DNA of 64,000 nt from Aquificaceae bacterium (lineage in GTDB: Bacteria > Aquificota > Aquificia > Aquificales > Aquificaceae), in contig JANWWY010000004.1 of NCBI GenBank assembly GCA_025057455.1, positions 1 to 64,000 on the forward strand, given 5' to 3'. Position 1 is the first letter of the stretch; each line of letters starts with the position of its first letter. Below the pieces are notes generated by a model, which saw only the letters and a program-made list of their open reading frames with translations, had not been told where the DNA came from and made no database searches. Of this stretch, positions 8,779 to 17,972 are shown piece after piece. A program made the translations under genes and the position numbers.

Positions 8779-9539
8779 TATTTCCTAAAGGCAAAAAAGG
8801 TATTCAAAAGGTTTTTATCTCCCTCAAGTCTTTCAAGCTTTGCGGAGGCGGAACCTATAACAAATTTAAGCTCCATCCTAACCGGCAGGTTGGTCTCTTC
8901 GTCTATCCACAGGTACCATACCCCCTTTGGCTTTAAAAGCCCTTTTGTTTCAATGTTTGGCTGGACTTCCACCTTCCTTGCGTAATAGGAACCGGAGGGT
9001 GTTTCTACCTTTTCCCTGCCCTTTACGCTGTAGGGAAGCCAGTATTCTTTATCGTCGTAAAACATCCTTATGGTTCCTTGCTCGCTTTTGGCACTGTCCC
9101 TGTAAAGAATTAGGCTTGCGGTGTACGGGTCAACAAAACCCCTGTATTCGTATTCCTTTTCCTCCCTCCTTTCCACCTCATCGCTCAGCTTTACGTAGTT
9201 TATTTCCAAAACCTTTATCCTGCTATTTAAAAACTTGTATTCTTGATACCTTTTAAACTCGCCCTCTTCCTGATAATAAACAAAATGTTTGGGTTTTAAC
9301 TCTGGTAGCTCTACGGTTGCTCCACCCTTGTTGTAAACTCGTTTTACTATCTTCCCCACGTTTATGGTACGCACAAAGCTATCTGTCCTTAGATGTTGTC
9401 CCTCCCTTTTGTAGGTTATGCATGTCTCAGCCACTGGCATAAACAGAAGGTATGCCCTATAGCATGCCTTAAGCTCTCCAGAAAAAGCGAGAGAAAAAAG
9501 CCCTAAAAGGACTGCAAATACCTTAAATGTTCTACCCAA
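8778..9539 (-). CDS. DUF3108-like exported protein
   Basis: Signal peptide; YRAYLLFMPVAETCITYKREG and GVWYLWIDEETNLPVRMELKFVIGSASAKLE resemble DUF3108. Confidence 0.65.
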   Translation of the reverse strand: MGRTFKVFAVLLGLFSLAFSGELKACYRAYLLFMPVAETCITYKREGQHLRTDSFVRTINVGKIVKRVYNKGGATVELPELKPKHFVYYQEEGEFKRYQEYKFLNSRIKVLEINYVKLSDEVERREEKEYEYRGFVDPYTASLILYRDSAKSEQGTIRMFYDDKEYWLPYSVKGREKVETPSGSYYARKVEVQPNIETKGLLKPKGVWYLWIDEETNLPVRMELKFVIGSASAKLERLEGDKNLLNTFFAFRK

Positions 9540-9826
9540 TTCTTAAACTCCTCCGCCATGGTAGGGTGGTTGTGCTTCAGAGCCTTTTGTATACCTTCCT
9601 CGAGTGTGCTTATAGCCTTTTCGTACTCACCGATTTCCTCGTAGCACTTTGCTAGCATGCGGTAGGCAGCACCCTCATCTTCCTTTAGGCTGAGGTATTT
9701 AATGAGGTGTTCAATGGTGTTTTTGCAGTCCCCTATTTTGTAATATTCCATTGCTAAGGAGTAGTGAACCATGGGATTGTCCGGCATCTTCTGAAGAAGA
9801 TTCCTAAAGTACTCAAGCCTGTCCAT
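9503..9826 (-). CDS. Small TPR protein
   Basis: TPR helices (PMVHYSLAMEYYKIGD, AAYRMLAKCYEEIGEYEKAISTLEEGI). Confidence 0.8.
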   Translation of the reverse strand: MDRLEYFRNLLQKMPDNPMVHYSLAMEYYKIGDCKNTIEHLIKYLSLKEDEGAAYRMLAKCYEEIGEYEKAISTLEEGIQKALKHNHPTMAEEFKNWVEHLRYLQSF

Positions 9827-10484
9827 TTTCTCTCCTCATCTTCTCGTAGGCGGATATTACATAGCCCAAGAAGCTGTTCTCAGGTTGAGCACCCACGAAC
9901 TCAACCAGACCCCTATTTATAACTATCTTGGGCACTCCCACAACCTGAAACCTCTCCGCTAGGTCCATGTTTTCACTAGCATCCACAATTATGGCTTTTA
10001 TGTAATCGCTTGCCATGGCAAAGTTCATGGCTGTTATTGCAGCGGCAGGACAATAACCGCAGGAAGTGGTGACAAAAACCATAATCTCCATGGGTGTGTC
10101 TATACCCTTTAGCATCTCTATAGTATTGCTTGAGAGCTTTGGCTCTTTTTTGGAAACCTGCACTATACCCTGCACCAAAGTAGTAAACTCAAGCCCAGCA
10201 GGAAGCCCTATGTATCTTATACCGTAATCTTTTTCACCTTCTATGACGATGGTGGGAACCCTCTCCACCTCGTACTTTTGGCTAACCTCCCTGTCTATTA
10301 GTGGGGAATAAACCTCCAGCCTTACCCTCTCATCCAAATCCGCAAGCTCCTTAAGGAGGTCTTCCGCAACTTGACAAGTTTCACAGCCTATAGCCTGGGA
10401 GAAAAGCTTCATGGTTACAGTATCCCTTAATTCCTTTGAAAAAATATCCTTTAGCTGAGCTCTGACATCAAGGTTTAGAAGCAT
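9813..10484 (-). CDS. Protein disulfide oxidoreductase (PDO-like, tandem thioredoxin folds)
   Basis: Two CxxC sites (CETC, CGYC) with cis-Pro loops RVPTIVIEG and GVPKIVIN. Confidence 0.85.
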   Translation of the reverse strand: MLLNLDVRAQLKDIFSKELRDTVTMKLFSQAIGCETCQVAEDLLKELADLDERVRLEVYSPLIDREVSQKYEVERVPTIVIEGEKDYGIRYIGLPAGLEFTTLVQGIVQVSKKEPKLSSNTIEMLKGIDTPMEIMVFVTTSCGYCPAAAITAMNFAMASDYIKAIIVDASENMDLAERFQVVGVPKIVINRGLVEFVGAQPENSFLGYVISAYEKMRRENGQA

Positions 10485-10528
10485 GCTTTACCTCCTTAAG
10501 CTTCTTGTTATATTCTAAAAATATAGTC

Positions 10529-11212
10529 ATGAAAAGTAAAAGAGCTATCATAACTGGTGGAAGCAGAGGAATAGGAAGGGCTATTGTGGAAAGGCTCCTA
10601 AGGGATGGCTGGCAGGTATGCACATGCTCAAGAAAGGAGGAAGACTTAAAAAAGTTATGGGAAGACCTAAGAAAGCCGGAGAACCTACTTACCAAAGCCT
10701 GTCATGTAGAAGATAAACAAAGCGTAAAGGGCTTTGTAAACTTCTGTATGGAGAATATGGGCGGTGTTGAGCTTCTTGTGAATAATGCCAGCATTCTCGG
10801 TGAGAGGGTTTCAGTAATGGATTACCCCGAAGACATCTGGGATGAAGTTATTAGGATAAACGTAAACGGCGTTTTTTATGTGACCAAGTATTGCCTTCCA
10901 TACATGGGGAATGGCTCTTTTATAGTGAATATGTCTTCGGGAGCTGGGAAAAGACCGGCACCTTACTGGGGGGCATATGCGGTATCCAAGTTTGCGGTAG
11001 AAGGCTTTAGCCTCCTACTGGCTGAAGAGCTAAGGGATAAAGGTATAAGGGTATATGCATTAAACCCTGGAGCTACGAGAACCCAGATGAGGGCAAAAGC
11101 ATACCCTTTTGAAGACCCTATGACCTTAAAGCCACCAGAAAAGGTTGCAGAATTCTTGCTTAGATTGATAAACTCTAAACTTCCGAGCGGTTCTTACGAT
11201 TATATAGATTAA
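10529..11212 (+). CDS. SDR family oxidoreductase
   Basis: TGGSRGIGRAI, NNASILG, YAVSKFAVEG. Confidence 0.9.
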   Translation: MKSKRAIITGGSRGIGRAIVERLLRDGWQVCTCSRKEEDLKKLWEDLRKPENLLTKACHVEDKQSVKGFVNFCMENMGGVELLVNNASILGERVSVMDYPEDIWDEVIRINVNGVFYVTKYCLPYMGNGSFIVNMSSGAGKRPAPYWGAYAVSKFAVEGFSLLLAEELRDKGIRVYALNPGATRTQMRAKAYPFEDPMTLKPPEKVAEFLLRLINSKLPSGSYDYID

Positions 11213-11217
11213 ATAGG

Positions 11218-14175
11218 ATGGGACGTTCTTTAGGGTACACGCTCATCATCCTTGGCTTTGTGCTTGCCATCCTCGCTTATCTCTTTCAAGACCATTTAGT
11301 TCTGAGTAAACAGGGGTTTGCCATAAGTATATCCATACTTAGGATAAGCACCTTTTTTCTCCTTCTTTTTACGAGCGTTACTTTAATAGCTCTTGGACCA
11401 AATGTAGTTAGCAGAAGGCTTTATTTAATGGGTTTGTTTTTAGTGCCAGCTCTGATTCCCGACATGTTTCACATTCTTTCTTTTTCCTTTTTCCCTGACT
11501 TTATAACAGAAAACAAAAGACACAAAACCGCTTACCTTTACCTTTTTTCTAGGCTTATGGTTCTTCTTGCCCTATATCTTTCCGTTTTTGGTGAAAAGTT
11601 TTTCTTCAGAAGATACACGGAAATAAGGATAACTGCAATACTTTCGCTAATTTCCCTCCTCGTATCCTTAGGGATAGTTTTTTACTACCCTCTACTTCCA
11701 CCCATATTCCTCCAGATGGATGTAGTAAAGCCCGCATGGTACAAATTGGTTTATGATTTCATAACCGCATTCCTCTTTGCCCTTATTGCACTTTACGTAC
11801 ACAAAAGGAAGGTTTTCGGCGATAAGATATCACCATACGTAAGCTTGTCTGTTAGCTTTTTGTCTCTTTCCGTTTTCACCTTTAGCCTTGCCCTTCATAG
11901 GCATGCCTTTGATTTCTTGTTGCCATTGTCATCTTCTTACAGGCTTATGGGTTACAGTCTGCTTAGTTTTACCATTCTATACCTTGGTGTAAGGAAAGAG
12001 GCGAAAGCCATAATGGAATCTACCAGAAAACTCCTGTATAAACTCATGAAAGAAAAACCAGTTAATGAAAAGGGGATATTTTACTTAGAAATAGCAAAGG
12101 ATTATACCTACGGCATAGAAAACCTTTACATATACGACCTAAAGCTTAAGAGGTATGTGGCTCAGGTTTATTCTGAAAAAAGAAAAGAACCGCCCGTGTT
12201 AGACGTAGGTGGCATAAGGGACTTAGTAAAAAGTTTAGGGGGTCTATACCTTGGCAGGGATTACCATTACAGTCTTTACGAAGATTACATGGTGGTTGCG
12301 GAGGTGACATCAGAATACAGCATGGATGCGGAAAGTCCTTTGAAGAGGTTACACATCCTTAACATGGAAAGATTGTTACTGAGCTACATGCTAAACTGGA
12401 TAAACTTTTATAAAGTTATAGAGGAAAAAAGTAAGGAACTACAAAGGTTATACCTACTCTTGGAGACCTCTGAGTATGCCACGCAGGCTTACAACAACAT
12501 AGATACCTTTTCCAAGCAGGTTATTGAAAGGTTAGACCATGTACTAAAGGCCGACGGTAGCATTTTCTATGTGTGGAACAAAAACGCAGAACTTCCAGAA
12601 AGGGTTATTTTCTCTGTGGGGTTTTTGCAAAACTTTCCAGAGTTGAAAACTAATCAACTTCTTGAAAGTGTGATGTTAAGCCCCAATACGCACGGGTCTG
12701 GGGATAAGTACATATACTGTAAGTTTGAAGGTGAGGGCTATCAGTCTGGTATAGTAACTCTAAGAACCTCGAGAGATTTTACACAGGAAGACCTTCTTTT
12801 TCTAAAGACGGTGAGCAATCAGCTCTTTCATGTAATAAGGCTTATGAAGGTTATAGAAGACCTTGAAAAGGCCCAAACAAGCATAAAGTATCTTTCTGAA
12901 TACGACCCACTCACCTCTTTGTATAACAGAAAGAGCTTTGAAAAACTTCTTATGGAGGAAATTGAAAGGTCTGACAGGTATAAGGAACCTTTATGTACGC
13001 TCTTCATAGACATTGACAACTTTAAGGTAATAAACGATACCTACGGATACAGCGTGGGCGATGCTCTACTAAAACACATGGGTGAGTTAATAAGGAGGAA
13101 TGTAAGGCGACTTGATGTTGTTGGGAGGCTCGGGGGTGATGAGTTTGGTGTAATACTCCCTAAGGCAAACAAAGCTGTTGCGGAGTATATAGCAAACAGG
13201 CTAAGACAGGAAATCATACAAAAGCCCACCATTTTAGGTGACTTGGAAATTCATCCAAGCGTGAGCATAGGCATAGTTTGCTGTCCCTTGGACGCAGACA
13301 ATCTTGAAGAGCTTATATCCATGGGCGAGGCACTAATGTATACCATAAAGAAGGAGGGCAAAGGTAGAGTAAAGACAGTGGACGAATCAGCCACGGAAGT
13401 ATACAAGACCTTTAGAAAGGTAGAGAGGGAAATATTAGACAGTCTTGAGAAAAGTCTCATAAGCGTGTTTTTGCAGGAAATAGTGGACTTACGCAAGGAA
13501 AGGGTTGAAGGGTTTGAGGTTCTGATGAGGCTCTCCGTGAACGGTGAGCTATTACCGGCAAGTAAGTTTATACACATAGCGGAGCAGATGGGTCTGGTAC
13601 AAAAGCTTGACCTTGTTATCGTAGAACAACTCTTTCATAACCTGTCTTCTCTAAAAATTCAGGACAATTTCTTGCTCTTTATAAACCTTTCGCCTCAAGA
13701 TTTAAACCACGAATTTATGGATAGTGTTCTGTCAACAGCTATGGCATACGGAATCAGACCCGAGAGAATAGTTTTTGAAGTTACAGAAAGGGAGGCTATT
13801 CAAGATATATTCAAAGTTAGCAATTTCATAAAGGATATTAAGAAAAAGGGTTTTAAATTTGCGATAGATGACTTTGGCTCCGGCTATGCCTCCTTTTTGT
13901 ATCTTAAGTATCTACCTGTAGACTTTTTGAAGATAGAGGGTGAATTTATAAAGAGCATGAAAAGGTCACGAGTAGATAAAACCTTTGTCAAGAGCATGGT
14001 AGATGTGGCTAAAGGTTTAGGTATAAAAACCGTAGCGGAATATGTGGAGGACGAGGAAACCTTGAGCTTACTCTTGGACTTAGGGGTGGATTATGCTCAG
14101 GGTTATTTTATAGGCAAACCAGGACATGCCCAGGAAAAGCTTAAAAACCTCTTCTCCAAAGGAGAAAGCCTATAG
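11218..14175 (+). CDS. Membrane GGDEF-EAL protein with GAF-like region
   Basis: RLGGDEFGVILP; EAL region EVLMRL, NLSPQDL, EVTE, DDFGSGYASF, AEYVE, QGYFIGKP. Confidence 0.93.
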   Translation: MGRSLGYTLIILGFVLAILAYLFQDHLVLSKQGFAISISILRISTFFLLLFTSVTLIALGPNVVSRRLYLMGLFLVPALIPDMFHILSFSFFPDFITENKRHKTAYLYLFSRLMVLLALYLSVFGEKFFFRRYTEIRITAILSLISLLVSLGIVFYYPLLPPIFLQMDVVKPAWYKLVYDFITAFLFALIALYVHKRKVFGDKISPYVSLSVSFLSLSVFTFSLALHRHAFDFLLPLSSSYRLMGYSLLSFTILYLGVRKEAKAIMESTRKLLYKLMKEKPVNEKGIFYLEIAKDYTYGIENLYIYDLKLKRYVAQVYSEKRKEPPVLDVGGIRDLVKSLGGLYLGRDYHYSLYEDYMVVAEVTSEYSMDAESPLKRLHILNMERLLLSYMLNWINFYKVIEEKSKELQRLYLLLETSEYATQAYNNIDTFSKQVIERLDHVLKADGSIFYVWNKNAELPERVIFSVGFLQNFPELKTNQLLESVMLSPNTHGSGDKYIYCKFEGEGYQSGIVTLRTSRDFTQEDLLFLKTVSNQLFHVIRLMKVIEDLEKAQTSIKYLSEYDPLTSLYNRKSFEKLLMEEIERSDRYKEPLCTLFIDIDNFKVINDTYGYSVGDALLKHMGELIRRNVRRLDVVGRLGGDEFGVILPKANKAVAEYIANRLRQEIIQKPTILGDLEIHPSVSIGIVCCPLDADNLEELISMGEALMYTIKKEGKGRVKTVDESATEVYKTFRKVEREILDSLEKSLISVFLQEIVDLRKERVEGFEVLMRLSVNGELLPASKFIHIAEQMGLVQKLDLVIVEQLFHNLSSLKIQDNFLLFINLSPQDLNHEFMDSVLSTAMAYGIRPERIVFEVTEREAIQDIFKVSNFIKDIKKKGFKFAIDDFGSGYASFLYLKYLPVDFLKIEGEFIKSMKRSRVDKTFVKSMVDVAKGLGIKTVAEYVEDEETLSLLLDLGVDYAQGYFIGKPGHAQEKLKNLFSKGESL

Positions 14176-14776
14176 ACTGGATAAGCATGTTCAAAAGGAT
14201 AACAGCCCCAGCGGTGTATAAGGTAGCCTCATACCAAAAGTCTAAAGGGTAAACCCTCAGGAGCATATCTTGGTCTGAAAACCTCCAAGAATATGGGTCA
14301 AAGAAGAGGTTGTGGAAGGCTTCAAAAAGCCATTGGTAATTGGCAAAGGAAGCCAGAAGGACAAAAACTGCAAAGAGCTCCAGCAGAAGGCTACCCCAAA
14401 AGAGAACTTTACCTATCTCTTTAAAACTTCTTAGACTAATAAGCCCGAAAAACCAAAGGGGAAGTCCGACATATAGAAAACCAAAAAGGAAACTCAAAAG
14501 CCTCTTTACATCTTCCATGTGAGCTATTTCCCTATGGTTAAAAAGCCCAGAATTCTTAAACTCTTCCATACCCTTATCCGACACAACAGACCTTAAGCCC
14601 ATCTTGGCTATGCTTAGCCTGAGTTGGAAAGGCATAGGGTCTGGTGTTAGTTCTACCCTTGGATAGAGAAATTCTACAAAGGCTTCAGTAAAAGCAAAAC
14701 GCACAGCTAAGAATGTCAAAAGAAAAGGGAAGAGGGCAATGAGCATAAGGCTCAAAACCCTTTGCTTAGTTATCAT
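14141..14776 (-). CDS. DUF1461 (TIGR01906-like) integral membrane protein
   Basis: Multiple TM helices; FNHREIAHMEDVKRLL and FFDPYSWRFSDQDMLLRVYPLDFW motifs. Confidence 0.8.
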   Translation of the reverse strand: MITKQRVLSLMLIALFPFLLTFLAVRFAFTEAFVEFLYPRVELTPDPMPFQLRLSIAKMGLRSVVSDKGMEEFKNSGLFNHREIAHMEDVKRLLSFLFGFLYVGLPLWFFGLISLRSFKEIGKVLFWGSLLLELFAVFVLLASFANYQWLFEAFHNLFFDPYSWRFSDQDMLLRVYPLDFWYEATLYTAGAVILLNMLIQSIGFLLWRRGF

Positions 14777-14784
14777 AAAACTAT

Positions 14785-14790
14785 AGTATA
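14785..14790 (-). promoter_or_regulatory. Candidate -10 box (TATACT), 8 nt from ATG
   Basis: Minus strand TATACT-ATAGTTTT-ATG; no Shine-Dalgarno. Confidence 0.5.
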
Positions 14791-14791
14791 A

Positions 14792-15760
14792 TTACTTGTA
14801 TCCTCTTATGTTGGTATTACCTGCGTGACAGGCTACGCAAGATTTTTCAGCACCTACAACTTTTACGAGGCCAAAGCTCTCCGCTATCTGCTGATGTTTT
14901 GCATGTATGGCTTCTACGGGCTTAAACTTTCTCACTTGTGGCACGCCTATGCCCTGATGACATTGATAACAGGTGAGCATAGCCTCTTTCCATAGGTTTA
15001 CAGCCCTTTCCTTATCCTTTGCTTCCAAAGCCTTTGGAAGCTCATTATAAAGTATGCTGTTTCTATGTCTTACTACCGCCTTTAGGTCTTCACCCCATTG
15101 AGCTACCATAGGACCAGCCAGAGCCATGTTTTTACCGCATGCGGACAGTCCCATAGGACTCCTTACGAGCCTAAGAGCGGAGTCAAACTCACCCTTTTCT
15201 ACGTACCCTCTTAGAGCAACGAAGGCAAAGAAGGTTCTGTACGCTCCTGCCTTAAAATTTAACCTTACATCCGCTAAATACCTACCCGCTTGTATTACTT
15301 GTTCTTTGTTGGCACCGCCTACTACTAATATTTGTTTGCCATCTTTCTGCACCAGTTTTACCGTAGGTTTGTCAAAGCTTAAACCTAATTCCTTTACTAA
15401 ATCATTGTTAGTCCCTACCACTATCAGGTTTTGGTATTCTATGTTTTTAACTCTCTGGTCGCTCACGAGAAGTTCTGGCATTCTTGACTGCCTTACATCC
15501 TCTGCGGTAAAACCTATGTCCTCCGTCCACTGACCTAAGTAATAAGCTATCCTGCCCGCAAGGGCTACCACTTCAGGGTCCTCTTTTAAGCCGTAGACTA
15601 CAAAGGTGTTGGGCACAGTTGCGTCTCTTATTACTGCTGGCGTGCCAGTCCATACCTCTCCATACTTTACGTAGGGAAACAATCTGTCCGCAAAGGGTGG
15701 GTCTATAACGGGCTGGGCAAAAGCCACGCTTATGAGTGCGAAAGGTATCAAACTTTTCAT
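14792..15760 (-). CDS. Exported diheme c-type cytochrome with unusual N-terminal domain
   Basis: Signal peptide; CYQCH and CVACH heme motifs; N-terminal part has NLIVVGTNNDLVKELG and LVVGGANKEQVIQAGRYLAD. Confidence 0.8.
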   Translation of the reverse strand: MKSLIPFALISVAFAQPVIDPPFADRLFPYVKYGEVWTGTPAVIRDATVPNTFVVYGLKEDPEVVALAGRIAYYLGQWTEDIGFTAEDVRQSRMPELLVSDQRVKNIEYQNLIVVGTNNDLVKELGLSFDKPTVKLVQKDGKQILVVGGANKEQVIQAGRYLADVRLNFKAGAYRTFFAFVALRGYVEKGEFDSALRLVRSPMGLSACGKNMALAGPMVAQWGEDLKAVVRHRNSILYNELPKALEAKDKERAVNLWKEAMLTCYQCHQGIGVPQVRKFKPVEAIHAKHQQIAESFGLVKVVGAEKSCVACHAGNTNIRGYK

Positions 15761-15824
15761 TTTCTACACCTCCACCTTTTGAGTAGATTTTACTTTCTCC
15801 CCCTCGTAAGGTATGTAAAAAGTG

Positions 15825-15864
15825 CTTATATGGAGTATTAAACCTGTTTATTTAAGCATATAAG
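15825..15864. promoter_or_regulatory. Inverted repeat containing TTATTTAAGCATAT motif
   Basis: CTTATATG (15825-15832) and CATATAAG (15857-15864), 8-bp arms; TTATTTAAGCATAT at 15848-15861 also occurs at 26922-26935. Confidence 0.45.
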
Positions 15865-15876
15865 AATTCTCCTACA

Positions 15877-15949
15877 TCGGGGTGAGGGGACTTGAACCCC
15901 TGACCTCCTGCTCCCGAAGCAGGCGCTCTGCCACCTGAGCCACACCCCG
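15877..15949 (-). tRNA. tRNA-Pro (anticodon CGG)
   Basis: Cloverleaf CGGGGTG/CACCCCG acceptor, GCTC/GAGC D stem, CCTGC-TTCGGGA-GCAGG anticodon arm, AGGGG-TTCAAGT-CCCCT T arm, A73; CCA not encoded. Confidence 0.96.
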
Positions 15950-17245
15950 TCATGTATAAATTCTATGCCTTAAAAAGTTCTCTATCCTCTCCTTCCACTT
16001 TTGGGCAATAAACAGCACCTCCTGGTAATCTATGGTTTTTAGCTCTCTCTTTTCCATAAGAACCCTTCCTTTGCATATTACCGTGTCTATGTCTGAGGAT
16101 TTTGCGGAGTACACCAGTTGAGCTATGGGGTCGTAAAGGGGTTGCATGTGTGGACCCGTTGGGTCAAGAAGAATTAGGTCTGCCTCGTATCCCACCTCAA
16201 TCTTTCCAGCCTTTATGTTTACAGCTCTAAAACCTTCCTCGGTGGCTATCTTTAAGGCTGTTTTTGCGTCCATTGACCTTGCATCGAGGTTTGCACCCTT
16301 TTGTAGCTTTACCATGAGGCTGAGCTCCTCAAGCATGTCAAGATTGTCGTTGGAAGCGGGACCATCCGTCCCAAGGCATACATGTATCCCAGCCTTTACG
16401 TAGTCACTTATGGGTGCTATGCCGGATGCTAACTTTAGGTTGCTCTCTGGACAGTGTAGCACCTTTGCACCGCTTTCTTTTATAAGTTGTCTTTCTTCCT
16501 GCGTAGTCCAGACTACGTGTGCCATAAGCGTTTTTTCTGTTAAAAGCCCAAGGCTATTAAGATGCTCTACTGGCCTTTTGCCAAAGTTTTCAACGGAGGC
16601 TTCTACTTCTTGCTGTGTTTCTGCGGTGTGGGTATGAATGTATACATCTTCTTCTTGGGCAAGCTCAAGAGCTTTTTTTAGCGTCTCTGGGGAACATGTA
16701 TAGACCGCATGGGGACAGAGCACGGGAAAAAGGAGGTCTTCACCCTTGAAGGTTCTTATAAAATCCTTTGCCCTTTTTAAGTATTCCTCTGGGCTTTTTG
16801 CAACCTTAGTAGGAAAGTCAAGGATGCCAAAACCAAGCCCTGCCCTTATGCCCGCCTCTTTGGCAACTTCTGCCACAGCTTCCTCAAAAAAGTACATATC
16901 CATAAAGAGGGTAGTTCCAGACCTTATGGCTTCCGCCACGCCTATTAGGGCTCCATCCCTCACAAACTCAGGTGAGACAAACTCACCTTCCAAAACCCAT
17001 ATAACCTTCTGAAGCCAGTCCATAAGGGGCAGGTCCGCACCTAAGCCTCTCAAAAGGCTCATGGATATGTGCGTATGCATGTTGGCAAAGGAGGGAAAGA
17101 TTATTTTCCCATTTGCGTGTATGGTGTATTTTGCCTCTTGCTGAATGTTTGCGGATATGTCTACTATAATACCATCCCTTATTCCTACATCCACAGGTCT
17201 TCCTTTCTCTGGTAAGTATGCGGACTTTATCAAAAGGTCAAGCAT
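15950..17245 (-). CDS. mtaD: Amidohydrolase, 5-methylthioadenosine/S-adenosylhomocysteine deaminase-like
   Basis: FANMHTHISMSLLRG, HTAET, HCPESNLKLASG, GTDGPASNDNLDM. Confidence 0.85.
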   Translation of the reverse strand: MLDLLIKSAYLPEKGRPVDVGIRDGIIVDISANIQQEAKYTIHANGKIIFPSFANMHTHISMSLLRGLGADLPLMDWLQKVIWVLEGEFVSPEFVRDGALIGVAEAIRSGTTLFMDMYFFEEAVAEVAKEAGIRAGLGFGILDFPTKVAKSPEEYLKRAKDFIRTFKGEDLLFPVLCPHAVYTCSPETLKKALELAQEEDVYIHTHTAETQQEVEASVENFGKRPVEHLNSLGLLTEKTLMAHVVWTTQEERQLIKESGAKVLHCPESNLKLASGIAPISDYVKAGIHVCLGTDGPASNDNLDMLEELSLMVKLQKGANLDARSMDAKTALKIATEEGFRAVNIKAGKIEVGYEADLILLDPTGPHMQPLYDPIAQLVYSAKSSDIDTVICKGRVLMEKRELKTIDYQEVLFIAQKWKERIENFLRHRIYT

Positions 17246-17252
17246 GGCTTAT

Positions 17253-17258
17253 ATTATA
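17253..17258 (-). promoter_or_regulatory. Candidate -10 box (TATAAT), 7 nt from ATG
   Basis: Minus strand TATAAT-ATAAGCC-ATG; no Shine-Dalgarno. Confidence 0.55.
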
Positions 17259-17288
17259 TTCTTTGTGAGGTCCGATAAGTTCCACAAA

Positions 17289-17972
17289 ATGCTACGCATT
17301 CAACAGGTAGAATTGGAAATACAAAGGACAAAGGATTCAATACAAAGGCTACAAAATCAGGCTGAAGATATTTTAGGGAATATGGGGAAAATCAAAGAAA
17401 GGAGGGAGTCCATATTAAAAAGGATTGAGGAGATAAAAAGGGAAATGAAAAATCATAGAGAGTTAATAGAGGAATGCAAGCGAAAAACAAAGATTGCTGA
17501 AGAGAGGTTAAACTCTGTAAGAAAGGTAGAAGAATACAAGGCTCTACTTAGGGAAAAAGCTAAGAACGAAGATTGTGTTATAAAGCTCACAAGAAGTTTA
17601 AAGAATCTGGAGGAAGAACTAAAAAGTTTGGAGCAGGAAAAGGATAGCAAAAAGGTGGTAAAGGAATTGCAAAACCTTGAAGAGGAACTGCAAGACATAA
17701 GGTATTCACAGTCAAGGCTTCAAGACAGGCTCGCAGAATTGGAGAACATCCTGAAAACCCTAAAAGAATCTACAGAGGAAGATATTTTAAGGGAATACCA
17801 AGCCTTAAAGAAAAAGTACGGAATACCTGCAATATTACCCGTGGATTCCCTTGGGGCGTGCACCGGCTGTGGCACAAAGTTGCCCTCCGCTCTTTACTCA
17901 AGGGTTATATCGGGGGAAGTGGTAGCCTGCCCCTCGTGTGGAAGACTTTTATACTATGAAGAAGTCACTTAA
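17289..17972 (+). CDS. Coiled-coil protein with C-terminal C4 zinc ribbon
   Basis: Long coiled coil and CTGCGTKLPSALYSRVISGEVVACPSCGRLLYYE. ATG 17289 chosen because the listed upstream start overlaps mtaD. Confidence 0.88.
   Translation: MLRIQQVELEIQRTKDSIQRLQNQAEDILGNMGKIKERRESILKRIEEIKREMKNHRELIEECKRKTKIAEERLNSVRKVEEYKALLREKAKNEDCVIKLTRSLKNLEEELKSLEQEKDSKKVVKELQNLEEELQDIRYSQSRLQDRLAELENILKTLKESTEEDILREYQALKKKYGIPAILPVDSLGACTGCGTKLPSALYSRVISGEVVACPSCGRLLYYEEVT

Noticed and set aside
8756-8985. C-terminal extension of the 8542..8985 ORF
   Set aside because: Reads through a hairpin and antisense into the DUF3108 gene; best explained by a frameshift in the A5 tract.
11218-14175. Possible degenerate EAL domain because the motif reads EVL instead of EAL
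   Set aside because: The other catalytic positions (N, E, DDFGSGY, AEYVE, QG) are retained, so inactivity is not supported.
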